Notes under the pieces: model-generated
Told to the model about the DNA's origin: nothing
The model's database searches: none
What the model saw: the letters and a program-made list of their open reading frames with translations, nothing else
Program-made: the position numbers and the translations under genes
Assembly (NCBI GenBank): GCA_028279985.1
Contig: JANQMR010000023.1
Location: 1 to 64,000 of the forward strand
Length of the DNA stretch: 64,000 nt
Direction of reading: 5' to 3'
Origin: Woeseiaceae bacterium
GTDB taxonomy: Bacteria > Pseudomonadota > Gammaproteobacteria > Steroidobacterales > Woeseiaceae
In this document: piece by piece, positions 55,084 to 64,000 of the stretch
Numbering within the stretch: position 1 is the stretch's first letter
How the letters are laid out: the number at the start of each line of letters is the position of its first letter

Positions 55084-55113
55084 GTGTATCGCAAAACGGT
55101 GTATCGCAAAACG
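55084..55113. repeat. Perfect 15-bp duplication including the gmk start codon
   Basis: GTGTATCGCAAAACG at 55084-55098 is repeated exactly at 55099-55113. Both copies are in the gmk frame. Confidence 0.95.
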
Positions 55114-55734
55114 GCGAAGCTGTTCGTGATCGCGGCGCCGTCGGGCGCCGGCAAGACGACCCTGGTCAAGGCGCTGACCGCGCGCCGTCCGGAGCTCAGG
55201 TTCTCGATCTCGTACACCACCCGCAGGAAGCGGCGTAACGAGGTGCACGGCGTCGATTACCTGTTCGTGGACGTGGACGAGTTCCGGCGCCTGAAGGAAC
55301 GCGGCGCATTGCTGGAGTCTGCCGAAGTCTTCGACAATCTATACGGGACTAGCCGTACCCAGGTGCAAGCGCACCTCGATGCCGGACACCCGGTGATTCT
55401 GGAAATCGACTGGCAGGGCGCCGCACAGGTGCGGGAGGCCATGCCCGAGTGCGTGAGCGTTTTCGTCCTCCCGCCCTCGGTCGAGGAACTCGAGCACCGC
55501 CTGCGCAGCCGGCGCACGGACACCGATGCCGTCATCGAACGACGCCTGAAGGACGCGCTGTCGGACATGTCGCACTGGGACGAATTCGACCACGTGATCG
55601 TCAACGACCGTCTGGAGCAGGCCGTCGCCGATCTCGAATCGGTGCTGGCCGGCACGGGGACGAGCTCGGCCGTCTCGAATCCCGAGGTCCGGGAGGCCGT
55701 GGCGCAGATCCTGGCTCGGCCGGGCGAGCGGTGA
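55084..55734 (+). CDS. gmk: Guanylate kinase
   Basis: GMP + ATP to GDP + ADP. 216 aa. P-loop APSGAGKTTLV, GMP-binding SISYTTRRKRRNEVHGVDY, LYGTSRTQV, EIDWQGAAQVRE, lid ERRLKDALSDMSHWDEFDHV. Starts at GTG 55084; an identical GTG 15 bp later (55099) exists because the first 15 bp are duplicated, giving MYRKTVYRKT. Either start works. Between yicC and rpoZ as in many gammaproteobacteria. Confidence 0.96.
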   Translation: MYRKTVYRKTAKLFVIAAPSGAGKTTLVKALTARRPELRFSISYTTRRKRRNEVHGVDYLFVDVDEFRRLKERGALLESAEVFDNLYGTSRTQVQAHLDAGHPVILEIDWQGAAQVREAMPECVSVFVLPPSVEELEHRLRSRRTDTDAVIERRLKDALSDMSHWDEFDHVIVNDRLEQAVADLESVLAGTGTSSAVSNPEVREAVAQILARPGER

Positions 55735-56019
55735 CGCGTCCTGGTGTCCTGTCCCGCCGATCGAGGCACGGGGGCAGTTTGGTGCCAACAGATGAGCGAC
55801 GAGCAACGCCGAGGGGGACGGTTTGGGGCTCAACCCGTAGGGCTGGTGCTGTGTTGCCGCCAGACACGGCGAATGGTTCCAGAGAAAGCGCCGGACAGGC
55901 CCCGGACCAGCCGACGCTGAATTCGGGCCTGCTTATAACTTTTTGGAATATTTGCTGGAGACGCCGCGCCCCCAGGGTTTAGATTCGTGCCAATCGAATC
56001 GTCAACCGGAGTTACGCAC

Positions 56020-56301
56020 GTGGCCCGAATCACGGTCGAGGACTGCCTCGACAACATCGACAATATCTTCGAAATGGTGCTGGTTGCCGCCAAGCGCGCC
56101 CGCCGCATCGCCCACGGCGCCGACCCGATGGTCGAGCTCGAGAACGATAAGCCCACGGTCATCGCATTACGGGAAATTGCCGAAGGGCACGTGACACCGG
56201 CGATTCTGGAGGAGATCGAACAACCGCCGGCCGAGGAGCTGCTGAAGCCCGATGTCCCGGAAGACATAATGCCGCTGCGCGGTATCTCCATTGGCGATTG
56301 A
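56020..56301 (+). CDS. rpoZ: RNA polymerase omega subunit
   Basis: 93 aa from the GTG at 56020, which has GGAG 8 nt upstream; further upstream codons lack a site. The conserved start [20 protein letters not shown] and [20 protein letters not shown] match RpoZ, which helps beta-prime folding and, with DksA, ppGpp binding. The rpoZ-spoT order fits. The 285-bp gap after gmk has an AT-rich patch near 55930-55955 that may carry a promoter. Confidence 0.95.
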   Translation: MARITVEDCLDNIDNIFEMVLVAAKRARRIAHGADPMVELENDKPTVIALREIAEGHVTPAILEEIEQPPAEELLKPDVPEDIMPLRGISIGD

Positions 56302-56413
56302 ATGATTGGCCATCGAATAGCGATCGGCCAGCGGCAGCCTCGCAGTACCCCGGGCCTTTGCCGATGCAAAGGGTCGCCCAGCGGCTGATCGACCCTCGGA
56401 TATCCGTCCGCGT

Positions 56414-56530
56414 CTAATGTCCCGTCCGACGAATTCGTCGAACAAGCCGGCACGGATTTTTGTGGCTGGCAAGGCGCGGCGACTTGTTCAACGAATCCAG
56501 TTGCAACGAATTCACCGGACGGGGCACTAG
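56414..56530. mobile_element. MITE-like palindrome, family 2, decayed copy B
   Basis: Left end TGTCCCGTCCGACGAATTCG (56418-56437) pairs imperfectly with the right end, which closes in CACTAG at 56530; the right arm carries an extra ~12 bp. The interior GTGGCTGGCAAGGCGCGGCG is identical to the copy at 22669-22833. It sits between rpoZ and spoT, 39 bp before the spoT ATG. Confidence 0.75.
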
Positions 56531-56568
56531 GTCCTAGCGACCGCCGATTTGGCGAGTATGATGGTGGC

Positions 56569-58725
56569 ATGGACTATGCCGCCACCTTGTTGTCGAAACT
56601 GCCGGGCGCGTCGCGACGCGACCATGGCTTGAGGCGGCTGGTCGAAACCCTCGAATCCTATCTGCCCGCCGGCCAGGTGCCGGCCATCGTCGGCGCTTAC
56701 GAGTTCGGCGCCGCCGCACACGAGGGCCAGACCCGCAAGAGCGGCGAACCCTACATCTCACACCCGATCGCCGTCGCCCAGTACCTGGCCGAGATGCACC
56801 TCGACGCGGAGGCGATCACGGCCGCGATTCTGCATGACGTGGTCGAAGACACCGAAGCGTCGCTGGGCGACATCCGCGAGCGCTTCGGCGACGAGGTCGC
56901 GCTGCTGGTGGACGGCGTCAGCAAACTCGATCAGATCCAGTTCAGAAGCCGCGCCGAAGCCCAGGCCGAGAGCTTTCGCAAGATGATGCTAGCGATGATC
57001 GAGGACATCCGGGTCATCCTGGTCAAGCTCGCCGACCGCCTGCACAACATGAAAACGCTCGGCGCGATGCCGATCGAGAGCCGCAAGCGTATCGCCCGCG
57101 AGACGCTGGACATTTACGCGCCGATTGCCAACCGGCTCGGCATCAATCGCATGAAGGTCGAACTCGAGGACCTGGGGTTTCGCAATCTTCATCCGATGCG
57201 CTACCGGGTGCTCGAGCGGGCCTTGAAAAAGGCCAAGGGCAGCCAGCGGCAGTTCGTCAAGCGCATCTCCGAGACCATCGGCAAGGCGCTTGCCGGGGAA
57301 GGCATCGAGGGCGACATCATCGGCCGCGAGAAGCACCTCTACGGCATATACAAGAAAATGGCCGAGAAAAAGCGCCTGTTGTCCGATGTCGTCGACGTTT
57401 ACGGTTTTCGCATCATCGTGAACAACGTCAGCACCTGTTACCAGGTACTGGGGCTGGTGCACGGAATCTACAAACCGATGCCGGGACGATTCAAGGACTA
57501 CGTCGCAATTCCACGCCTCAACGGTTACCAGTCCCTGCACACGACCCTGTTCGGCCCCAACGGCCTGCCGATCGAAGTGCAGATTCGGACGCGGGACATG
57601 GACCGGGTCGCGGAATCGGGCGTCGCCTCGCACTGGCAGTACAAGGCCGAAGACAAGGCCGACGCGACTCCGCAGCGGCGCGCGCGCGAATGGCTGGCGA
57701 ATCTGGCCGAGCTGCAGGGGACCGGATCCTCGGAGGAGTTCCTGGAAAACGTCAAGGTGGACCTGTTTCCGGACAAGATCTACGTGTTCACGCCCAAGGG
57801 CGACATCATACCCCTGCCCAAGGGCGCGACGACCGTCGACATGGCTTATGCGATCCACACGGACATCGGCAACCACTGCGTCGCGGCCAAGGTCGACCGC
57901 GCGCTGGTACCCCTGCGCACCCGGCTCGCGAACGGCCAGACGGTCGAGATCATCACCAGCAAAGGCGCCCGGCCGAACCCGAACTGGCTGAACCACGTGC
58001 GCACGGCAAAGGCCCGAAGCGCGATACGCCTCCACATGAAGCAGATGCGCGCAAGCGAATCGATCGACCTGGGGCGGCGCCTGCTCGACCGTACGCTCAA
58101 GGACCTGGGCGCCTCGCTGCGCAAGATCGGCAAGGTGCGAATGAAAACGGCGCTCGAAGAGCTGGGGCTCAACAACGAGGCCGAGCTGTTCGAACAACTG
58201 GGGCTCGGCGAGCGGCTCGCGCCGCTGACGGCGCGTTTCCTGCTCGGCATCGACGAGCAAGGGGAATCGGCGCCCAGCCAGGCGAGCCTGGTCATCGCCG
58301 GTACCGAGGGACTGGTCGTCGGTTACGGCAAGTGCTGTTATCCGATCCCAGGCGACGACGTCATGGGGTATCTGAGCACCGGGCGCGGCGTCGTGATTCA
58401 TCGCACGAACTGCGGCAACCTGTCGAACTTTCGCAAACACTCCGAGAAATGGATCACCTGCAACTGGGAGAAGGACATCGATCGCGAGTTCTCGAGCCAG
58501 ATTCAGGTCGATACCTACAACAGACCCGGCGTGCTCGCCGAGGTGGCGGCAACCCTCGCCGACTGCGGCTCGAACATCGAACAGGTTTCGGTGCTGACTC
58601 GGCACGAGGACTGCTCGGTGTTATCGTTTCTGCTGCAGGTGCGTAACCGGACGCATCTCGCACGGATCATGCGTGGCGTCCGCAAGATGCCGAAAGTGAT
58701 CCGTGTGTCGCGTGATTGCGCCTGA
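56569..58725 (+). CDS. spoT: Bifunctional (p)ppGpp synthetase/hydrolase SpoT
   Basis: Stringent-response enzyme. 718 aa. HD hydrolase domain (about 45-145) with intact HDVVED (89-94), so hydrolase-active. Synthetase domain (about 235-345) with [41 protein letters not shown] and [23 protein letters not shown] (about 400-460; [20 protein letters not shown]), a helical/zinc-finger region with [15 protein letters not shown], and ACT (about 645-715). Both activities look intact. Follows rpoZ after a repeat element. Confidence 0.97.
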   Translation: MDYAATLLSKLPGASRRDHGLRRLVETLESYLPAGQVPAIVGAYEFGAAAHEGQTRKSGEPYISHPIAVAQYLAEMHLDAEAITAAILHDVVEDTEASLGDIRERFGDEVALLVDGVSKLDQIQFRSRAEAQAESFRKMMLAMIEDIRVILVKLADRLHNMKTLGAMPIESRKRIARETLDIYAPIANRLGINRMKVELEDLGFRNLHPMRYRVLERALKKAKGSQRQFVKRISETIGKALAGEGIEGDIIGREKHLYGIYKKMAEKKRLLSDVVDVYGFRIIVNNVSTCYQVLGLVHGIYKPMPGRFKDYVAIPRLNGYQSLHTTLFGPNGLPIEVQIRTRDMDRVAESGVASHWQYKAEDKADATPQRRAREWLANLAELQGTGSSEEFLENVKVDLFPDKIYVFTPKGDIIPLPKGATTVDMAYAIHTDIGNHCVAAKVDRALVPLRTRLANGQTVEIITSKGARPNPNWLNHVRTAKARSAIRLHMKQMRASESIDLGRRLLDRTLKDLGASLRKIGKVRMKTALEELGLNNEAELFEQLGLGERLAPLTARFLLGIDEQGESAPSQASLVIAGTEGLVVGYGKCCYPIPGDDVMGYLSTGRGVVIHRTNCGNLSNFRKHSEKWITCNWEKDIDREFSSQIQVDTYNRPGVLAEVAATLADCGSNIEQVSVLTRHEDCSVLSFLLQVRNRTHLARIMRGVRKMPKVIRVSRDCA

Positions 58726-58744
58726 GCCAGCACAGGGAGTGACG

Positions 58745-59128
58745 ATGAGCAGACAACCCATACACAGCGACCATGCCCCGGCCGCGATCGGCACGTATTC
58801 GCAGGCCGTCCGCCACGGCGAGCTGGTCTTCCTGTCGGGCCAGATACCCTTGGACCCGGCGACGATGACCCTGGTCGAAGGCGATTTCGAAACCCGCGCC
58901 AGACGCGTATTCGACAATATCGCGGCCGTGGTCGAAGCGGCGGGCGGGACGATGGGCGGCATCGTCAAGCTCACGGTTTATCTGACCGACCTCGACAACT
59001 TCGCAACCGTCAACTCGGTCATGGAGGACTACTTCGACGCACCGTATCCGGCGCGCGCGGCCGTCGGGGTTGCGTCGCTGCCGAAGGGCACGGACGTCGA
59101 GGCGGACGCCATTCTGGTTCTGGAATAA
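58745..59128 (+). CDS. ridA: RidA family reactive intermediate deaminase
   Basis: 127 aa, ATG at 58745 with GGGAG 5 nt upstream. RidA motifs [44 protein letters not shown], and the imine-binding Arg in [19 protein letters not shown]. Hydrolyses reactive enamine/imine products of PLP enzymes. Lies between spoT and recG, the usual context. Confidence 0.95.
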   Translation: MSRQPIHSDHAPAAIGTYSQAVRHGELVFLSGQIPLDPATMTLVEGDFETRARRVFDNIAAVVEAAGGTMGGIVKLTVYLTDLDNFATVNSVMEDYFDAPYPARAAVGVASLPKGTDVEADAILVLE

Positions 59129-59203
59129 GCGCAGGATCGATATCGGTCGGAATCGCACCGGCTTCGGGCAGCACATGATCGGCGCTCCGGCAGTGCTTTC
59201 GGC

Positions 59204-61288
59204 ATGAGCATGGCGCTCAAATCCCCGTTGACCGCGCTGGCGGGCGTAGGCCCCGCGCTGGCCGGCAAGCTGGAGCGGCTGGGACTTTACCGTGTGGAAG
59301 ACCTGCTGTTCCTGATGCCGCTCAGGTACGAGGACCGGACCCGGCTGGTTCCGATCGGCGCGCTGGTTGCAGGGCACCGCTGCCTCGTGAACGGCGAGGT
59401 ACTACTGGCGGAAACCGTGTACCGCGGCCGCCGCAGTCTGCTGGTCCGGATCGGAGACGGTTCGGGACAACTGACCTTGCGTTTTTTCCATTTTTCGCGC
59501 GCGCAGCAAGCGCAGTTCCAAACCGGCACGCGGCTGAGTTGCTTCGGCGAGGTCCGGCGAGGTCCGGCGGGGCCCGAGATGATCCACCCCGAGTACCGGC
59601 TACTGGGAGAAAACCGCAAGCCGGCGGTCAACGAGTCGCTGACGCCGATCTACCCGGCTACCGACGGCGTGCAACAGGGCCGGCTCAGGAACCTGACCGA
59701 ACAGGCGCTCGGCGTGATGCACCGCTCCGGGCCGCGAGAGCTGTTGCCGGATTCCGTCCGGCAAAGGTTCGACTTCCCGTCGCTCGCCGACGCGATCGCC
59801 TACCTGCACCGGCCGCCTCCCGACGCCGACCCGGCCGAGATACTGGCCGGCCGGCATCCGTGCCGGCAGCGGCTCGCCTTCGAAGAGCTGCTGGCGCACT
59901 ACCTGAGCCTCAGGAACCTGCGCGCGCTGGCCGACAGCCAGCGCGCGCCGCTGCTCGACGGCGGCACCGAGGAGACTGCCGCGTTCGTCGCCGGGCTGCC
60001 GTTCGAGCTGACCGGTGCGCAACGGCGAGTCGTCGAAGAGATCGTGGCCGATCTCGGCCGCGGACATCCGATGATGCGTTTGATCCAGGGTGACGTCGGC
60101 TCGGGCAAGACCGTGGTCGCCGCCATCGCCTGCCTGAAGGCGATCGCCTGCGGCGTACAAGCCGCCCTGATGGCGCCCACGGAGCTGCTGGCCGAACAGC
60201 ATTTCTCGAGTTTCGCCGACTGGTTCGGACCCTTCGGCATCGAGCCGGTCCGGCTGGCCGGCAACCAGCGCGCGGCAGCCAGGCGCGAGGCGCTGGCGGC
60301 GATCGCCGACGGCAGCGCCCGGCTGGCCGTCGGCACCCACGCACTATTTCAGGAGGGCGTGACGTTCCGCGAGCTCGGGCTGGTCGTCATCGACGAGCAG
60401 CATCGCTTCGGCGTGCACCAGCGCATGGCCTTACGCGACAAGGGCGGCAAGGACGGCGGCGACGGACATCCGCATCAGCTCGTCATGACCGCCACACCGA
60501 TCCCGCGCACCCTGGCGATGGCGGCGTATGCCGATCTCGATACCTCGATCATCGACGAGCTGCCGCCCGGCCGCAGGCCGGTGACGACGATCGCCATTCC
60601 CGACACCCGCCGGGACGAGGTCATCGAGCGGGTGCGGGACGCCTGCGCCGCAGGCCGGCAGGCCTACTGGGTCTGTCCGCTGATCGAGGAATCCGAGCAA
60701 CTCGATTTCGAGGCCGCCGAAGCGAGTTTCGACCTGTTGACCCGGGCGCTGCCGGAGTTGCGCGTCGGACTGGTGCACGGACGCATGAAGCCGCGCGAGA
60801 AGGAGCGCGGCATGTCGGCTTTCAAGGAAGGTCTCGTTCAGGTGCTGGTGGCGACCACGGTCGTCGAGGTCGGCGTCGACGTTCCGAACGCCAGTCTGAT
60901 GATCGTCGAAAACGCCGAACGCATGGGCCTGTCGCAACTGCATCAGTTGCGGGGGCGGGTCGGGCGCGACGCCCGGCAGAGCCACTGCGTGCTGCTTTAC
61001 AAGCCGCCGCTCGGCGCTGCCGCGAAACGCCGCCTGGGTGTGCTGCGTGACAGCAACGACGGCTTTGTCGTCGCGCAACAGGATCTCGAGTTACGCGGCC
61101 CGGGCGAGTTGCTCGGCACCCGTCAGACCGGCTTGCCGGAGTATCGGCTTGCGGATCTCGTGCGCGACGCCGGCTTGATGCCCGGCGTGCAGATGGCCGC
61201 CGAAACGATACGGCGGGAGGCGCCGGAACTCGCAAAGCCCATCGTCGCGCGCTGGCTCGGCGACGCGAACCGCTACGGAAAGGTCTGA
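59204..61288 (+). CDS. recG: ATP-dependent DNA helicase RecG
   Basis: 694 aa. N-terminal wedge/OB domain (about 5-180; SPLTALAGVGPALAGKLERL), then SF2 helicase motifs: Walker A GDVGSGKT (about 297-304), APTELLAEQH, VIDEQHRFGVHQR, MTATPIPRTLAM, VATTVVEVGVDVPNA, and QLHQLRGRVGR. Processes stalled forks and Holliday junctions. A 10-bp duplication (GCGAGGTCCG) near 59548-59567 lies inside the gene and encodes part of EVRRGPAG. Confidence 0.96.
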   Translation: MSMALKSPLTALAGVGPALAGKLERLGLYRVEDLLFLMPLRYEDRTRLVPIGALVAGHRCLVNGEVLLAETVYRGRRSLLVRIGDGSGQLTLRFFHFSRAQQAQFQTGTRLSCFGEVRRGPAGPEMIHPEYRLLGENRKPAVNESLTPIYPATDGVQQGRLRNLTEQALGVMHRSGPRELLPDSVRQRFDFPSLADAIAYLHRPPPDADPAEILAGRHPCRQRLAFEELLAHYLSLRNLRALADSQRAPLLDGGTEETAAFVAGLPFELTGAQRRVVEEIVADLGRGHPMMRLIQGDVGSGKTVVAAIACLKAIACGVQAALMAPTELLAEQHFSSFADWFGPFGIEPVRLAGNQRAAARREALAAIADGSARLAVGTHALFQEGVTFRELGLVVIDEQHRFGVHQRMALRDKGGKDGGDGHPHQLVMTATPIPRTLAMAAYADLDTSIIDELPPGRRPVTTIAIPDTRRDEVIERVRDACAAGRQAYWVCPLIEESEQLDFEAAEASFDLLTRALPELRVGLVHGRMKPREKERGMSAFKEGLVQVLVATTVVEVGVDVPNASLMIVENAERMGLSQLHQLRGRVGRDARQSHCVLLYKPPLGAAAKRRLGVLRDSNDGFVVAQQDLELRGPGELLGTRQTGLPEYRLADLVRDAGLMPGVQMAAETIRREAPELAKPIVARWLGDANRYGKV

Positions 61289-61314
61289 CCGCCGGATATT
61301 GCCCCAAAGCGAGA

Positions 61315-61382
61315 GGGGTGGGTCCGGGGATGTCCGATTCAAACGGGAAAACTCGCTCGATCGGACACCCCGGACCCGCCCC
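61315..61382. repeat. Long hairpin element, family 1, copy C
   Basis: Arms 61315-61337 and 61361-61382 pair except for one bulged A and one G-T pair; the 23-nt loop keeps the core GAGCGAGTTTTCC (minus strand) but is 4 nt shorter than in the other copies. It lies 27 bp after the recG stop and before ubiA. Confidence 0.8.
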
Positions 61383-61433
61383 GGCCACGTTTACGGTTCG
61401 AGAACCGCGCCAACTCTGATAAGTTTTACGGCC

Positions 61434-62330
61434 ATGAGCATCCCCTCTCGCAGGACCGCGCCGGGCGTCAGGACTCAGCTCAGGAACTACGCGCGGCTGA
61501 TGCGCCTCGACAAACCGATCGGCATCTGGCTGTTGTTGTGGCCCACGCTGTGGGCGCTGTGGCTGGCCGGCGACGGCCGGCCCGACCAGAGCCTATTTAT
61601 CGTGTTCGTCGTCGGAGTCGTCGTCATGCGCTCCGCGGGTTGCGTGCTGAACGACTACGCGGACCGCAACATCGACCCCTACGTCGAACGAACGCGCGCG
61701 CGCCCGATTGCCTCCGGCGCGGTCCATCCCGTCGAAGCGCTGACCCTGTTTCTGGCCCTCGGCCTGATCGCGATCGGTCTCGCGACGATGCTGAATCGGC
61801 CGGCGCAGCTACTGGCGGTGGTTGCCGCGGGGCTTACGATCGTCTATCCGTTCGTCAAGCGCTTGGTATCGATCCCACAGTTCATCCTTGGCGCCGCTTT
61901 CGGTTGGGCGGTACCGATGGTCTTCGCGGCGCAAACCGGAGAAACGCCGCAGCTCGCGTGGCTGATGTTCGGCACGGCGCTGACCTGGGCCGTCATCTAC
62001 GACACGTTTTATGCGATGGTGGACCGCGAAGACGATCGCAAGATCGGCGTCAAGTCCACGGCGATCCTGTTCGGCGACATGGACTTGTTCGTCATCGGCG
62101 GGCTGCAGGTCCTGATGCTGTTCTCGCTGATTCTGATCGGTATGCGCGCCGGCTTGGGTCCCTGGTACTACGCGTCCGTCGGACTGGCGGCGATCCTGAT
62201 GGCCTGCCACCAGCGGCTGGCCCGCGAACGCGACCCCGAGGGCTGTTTCAAGGCGTTTCGGCACAACCACTACGTCGGCATGGTCGTCTTTTTCGGCATC
62301 GTGCTGCACTACAGCTTCAATCCGCCGTAG
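61434..62330 (+). CDS. ubiA: 4-hydroxybenzoate octaprenyltransferase
   Basis: Membrane prenyltransferase of ubiquinone synthesis. 298 aa from the ATG at 61434 (MSIPSRRTAPG); the open upstream stretch is the hairpin element. Eight to nine spans. Two Asp-rich motifs: NDYADRNID and DREDDRKIG, and the conserved LMRLDKPIGIWLLLWPTLWA. No ubiC is adjacent. Convergent with comF. Confidence 0.96.
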   Translation: MSIPSRRTAPGVRTQLRNYARLMRLDKPIGIWLLLWPTLWALWLAGDGRPDQSLFIVFVVGVVVMRSAGCVLNDYADRNIDPYVERTRARPIASGAVHPVEALTLFLALGLIAIGLATMLNRPAQLLAVVAAGLTIVYPFVKRLVSIPQFILGAAFGWAVPMVFAAQTGETPQLAWLMFGTALTWAVIYDTFYAMVDREDDRKIGVKSTAILFGDMDLFVIGGLQVLMLFSLILIGMRAGLGPWYYASVGLAAILMACHQRLARERDPEGCFKAFRHNHYVGMVVFFGIVLHYSFNPP

Positions 62331-62393
62331 ACCTGAGGCATCCGGCCTAGAGGGACCAGCAGCCGTTGACCGGCCTCTGCAATCCCGCTGCGA

Positions 62394-63110
62394 TCAGGCC
62401 CGCGCCAGCGCCAGCACGCTGACGGATTCGACACCGGACTCGAGCAGGCAGGCGGCGAGCCGGGCGGCGGTCGAGCCGGTCGTAATCACGTCGTCGACGA
62501 TCAACACGCGGCGCGCGGCGAAGCGTTTGCGCACGGCGAACGCCCGGCTGAGATTGCGGTGGCGGGCAGCGCTGTCCAGGCCCGACTGGTACGGGGTCGC
62601 GCGGACACGCCGCACGCCGGGCAACAAGGGCAGACCGGTTTCCCGGCACAGCGGCCGGGCCAGCTCCTCGGCCTGGTTGAAGCCGCGCAGGGCATGTCTT
62701 CGCCAATGCAACGGAACCGGCAGCACGGCGTCGACATCGGCGTCCAGCCTGTCGAAGGCTTCCCGCATCAAGCCGCGGAACGCGCCGACGTAATGAAGCC
62801 GTGCATTGAACTTCATGCGGCGGATCGCCGCGTCGACCGGGTATTCGTAACGCAGCGGTGCCGCGGCAGCGATGAACGGCATGGGCTTCCGTTGGCAGGA
62901 TCCGCAACGGACGCCTTGTGCCAAGGACAGGGCGAGCGGCGCCGCGCAGCCCGGACAGCTCGGCCGGTTTCTCGGCAACTCCGCGTCGCAACCCGCGCAG
63001 ATGAAGTCTTCATCGTCCATGCAGCGGCTGCCGCAGAACACGCAGTCGCGTCCCGTCAGGCCATCTCGGACGGCCGCAAGCAGGCGGGCCGACTTTCTGA
63101 TGTGAGCCAT
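62394..63110 (-). CDS. comF: ComF family phosphoribosyltransferase-like protein
   Basis: 238 aa from the ATG at 63110 (MAHIRKSARLLAAVRDGL). N-terminal zinc cysteines (CVFCGSRC, then CAGC, CPGC and CGSC) and a C-terminal phosphoribosyltransferase fold with the PRPP loop VLIVDDVITTGST and QSGLDSAARHRNLSRAF. Related to competence protein ComF/GntX; acts in the cytoplasm in DNA uptake or recombination in competent species. The frame stays open upstream through a 15-bp repeat array, so a longer N-terminus is possible. Between ubiA and bioC, a common position. Confidence 0.93.
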   Translation of the reverse strand: MAHIRKSARLLAAVRDGLTGRDCVFCGSRCMDDEDFICAGCDAELPRNRPSCPGCAAPLALSLAQGVRCGSCQRKPMPFIAAAAPLRYEYPVDAAIRRMKFNARLHYVGAFRGLMREAFDRLDADVDAVLPVPLHWRRHALRGFNQAEELARPLCRETGLPLLPGVRRVRATPYQSGLDSAARHRNLSRAFAVRKRFAARRVLIVDDVITTGSTAARLAACLLESGVESVSVLALARA

Positions 63111-63245
63111 GCTGATGCGAAACTTGCCGATGCGAACCCTGTCGATGCAAGCCATATCGATGCGACCTGTATTGATGCGAGCCCTGTTGACGCCCACCTG
63201 GTTGAAGCGCATTCGATCGACGCGCCCGGAGTTGATGATCCGCGC
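63111..63245. repeat. Nine 15-bp tandem units directly upstream of comF
   Basis: Units begin at 63111, 63126, 63141 and so on to 63231, with the consensus GTCGATGCGANCCNT; the first is GCTGATGCGAAACTT. On the plus strand they read as a pentapeptide repeat (VDAxx/IDAxx); on the minus strand, in frame with comF, as xRIxx/xxIDx. The array touches the comF ATG. Confidence 0.92.
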
Positions 63246-63340
63246 CCCGGGAACCCAGTCGCAGCCACGGATCTCGCCGGAATCTGCAAAAATGCACCCG
63301 CACTCCCACGACACGGACTTCGGGTGAAAGCGTGATAACT

Positions 63341-63374
63341 TAGGACCTGTCAACACGACGCCAGTGATGCCTGC
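63341..63374. repeat. CTAG-family element, family 3, end fragment
   Basis: TAGGACCTGTCAACACGACG followed by CCAGTGATGCCTGC matches the complement of 26277-26310 with four differences. No matching second arm was found before bioC. Confidence 0.65.
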
Positions 63375-63421
63375 CGGGTGGCAAAACGGCCCCCGGCTTC
63401 GATCCTTCCCACGATATCCCG

Positions 63422-64000
63422 ATGTCTTCGTCACGCCAGAGCCACCGACCCGTCGCCCGCGACGTGCGGCGCCGCTTCGATCGCGCCGCGCCGGCCTTCG
63501 ACGACGCGGATTTCGTCCACCGGGTGACACGGGACGGATTACTCGCACGCCTCGCGCCGATCGTGCTCGAGGCGCACACGGTCGTGGATCTCGGCGCCGC
63601 GACCGGCGCTGCCGCCCGGCCGCTGGGCAAGCGTTTCCCCGGCGCGCGAATCGTCGGTCTGGATTTCTCGCGCCCCATGCTCGAGCGGGTCCGGTCCCGG
63701 AGACGCTTTTTCACGCGTCCCGCGGTAGTCCAGGCGGACGCCCGCGCCTTGCCGCTCGCCGATGCGGCTGTCGACCTCGTTTTCTCGAATCTGCTGTTGC
63801 CCTGGGTCGAGGATCCCGCCGTCGTTTTCTCGGAAGTGGCGAGAGTCTTGCGCAAGGACGGCCTGTTCGCCTTCACCGCGCTCGGGCCGGACAGCCTGCT
63901 CGAGCTGAGACGCGCCTGGCAATCCGCCAGCGAGGCGGAACACGTCAATCGCTTCATCGACATGCACGATCTGGGCGATGCGCTGCTGCACTCGGGGCTG
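63422..64000 (+). CDS. bioC: Malonyl-ACP O-methyltransferase BioC, N-terminal part (runs off the window)
   Basis: 193 codons from the ATG at 63422 to the window edge, starting MSSSRQSHRPVARDVRRRFD. SAM-binding VVDLGAATGAAARPLGKRF, IVGLDFSRPMLERV, and FSNLLLPWVEDPAVVFSEVA then RVLRKDGLFAFTALGPDSL are BioC features. It methylates malonyl-ACP to start pimelate assembly in biotin synthesis. The usual DLGCGTG cysteine position reads DLGAATG. The 3' end is outside the window. Confidence 0.92.
   Translation, partial: MSSSRQSHRPVARDVRRRFDRAAPAFDDADFVHRVTRDGLLARLAPIVLEAHTVVDLGAATGAAARPLGKRFPGARIVGLDFSRPMLERVRSRRRFFTRPAVVQADARALPLADAAVDLVFSNLLLPWVEDPAVVFSEVARVLRKDGLFAFTALGPDSLLELRRAWQSASEAEHVNRFIDMHDLGDALLHSGL

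Overview
The window is a GC-rich, gene-dense stretch of a gammaproteobacterial chromosome. The gene orders point there: pilMNOPQ-aroK-aroB divergent from a PBP1A gene, mutY-yggX, rph-rdgB-hemW next to yicC-gmk-rpoZ-spoT-ridA-recG, a small gene before ppc, and tesA divergent from a YbbA/YbbP-type ABC transporter. I see no rRNA, tRNA, CRISPR array, prophage or transposase gene. Nearly all genes are housekeeping genes; the genus cannot be named from this sequence, and a marine or free-living lifestyle is only a guess.

Layout. 1-5.1 kb: truncated cation:proton antiporter, alanine dehydrogenase divergent from an Lrp/AsnC regulator, ergothioneine genes egtB-egtD. 4.8-10.8 kb (minus): yggX-mutY-START protein-AsmA, then an ECF sigma factor, an anti-sigma-like membrane protein and a DUF4097 protein. 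10.8-13.4 kb: two tandem-repeat arrays in front of a PAS-GGDEF-EAL protein whose EAL domain has lost catalytic residues. 13.6-20.7 kb (minus): a complete trp operon, trpL-EGDCFBA plus a DUF2007 gene, with a promoter, a Trp-Arg-Trp leader peptide and an attenuator terminator. 20.7-26.2 kb: SLC13-type permease, a MITE-like palindrome, small gene plus ppc. 26.2-33.1 kb: small secreted protein, solute-binding protein, iodotyrosine-deiodinase-like nitroreductase, YcgN protein, NUDIX hydrolase, YbbP/YbbA transporter and tesA. 33.3-44.9 kb: fadD, hemE, pyrF, dgt, aroB, aroK and pilQPONM. 45.4-50.4 kb: PBP1A, a conserved hypothetical, gltA and rpmE. 50.4-50.8 kb: an AT-rich gap with three consensus DnaA boxes. 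50.8-64 kb: hemW, rdgB, rph, PP2C phosphatase, then yicC, gmk, rpoZ, spoT, ridA, recG, ubiA, comF and the start of bioC.

The genes are tightly packed with many 4-nt start/stop overlaps. The non-standard content lies between them. There are three families of dispersed palindromic elements: (i) hairpins with a conserved loop and compensating stems, (ii) a 165-bp MITE-like palindrome with 36-bp perfect ends and a decayed relative, and (iii) CTAG-ended elements that supply the stop codons of two genes. There are also about fifteen short tandem duplications (10-26 bp units) sitting on gene starts or ends, several of which alter the encoded N- or C-terminus. This boundary-associated duplication pattern, the apparently leaderless trpL attenuator and the DnaA-box cluster are the observations most worth following up.
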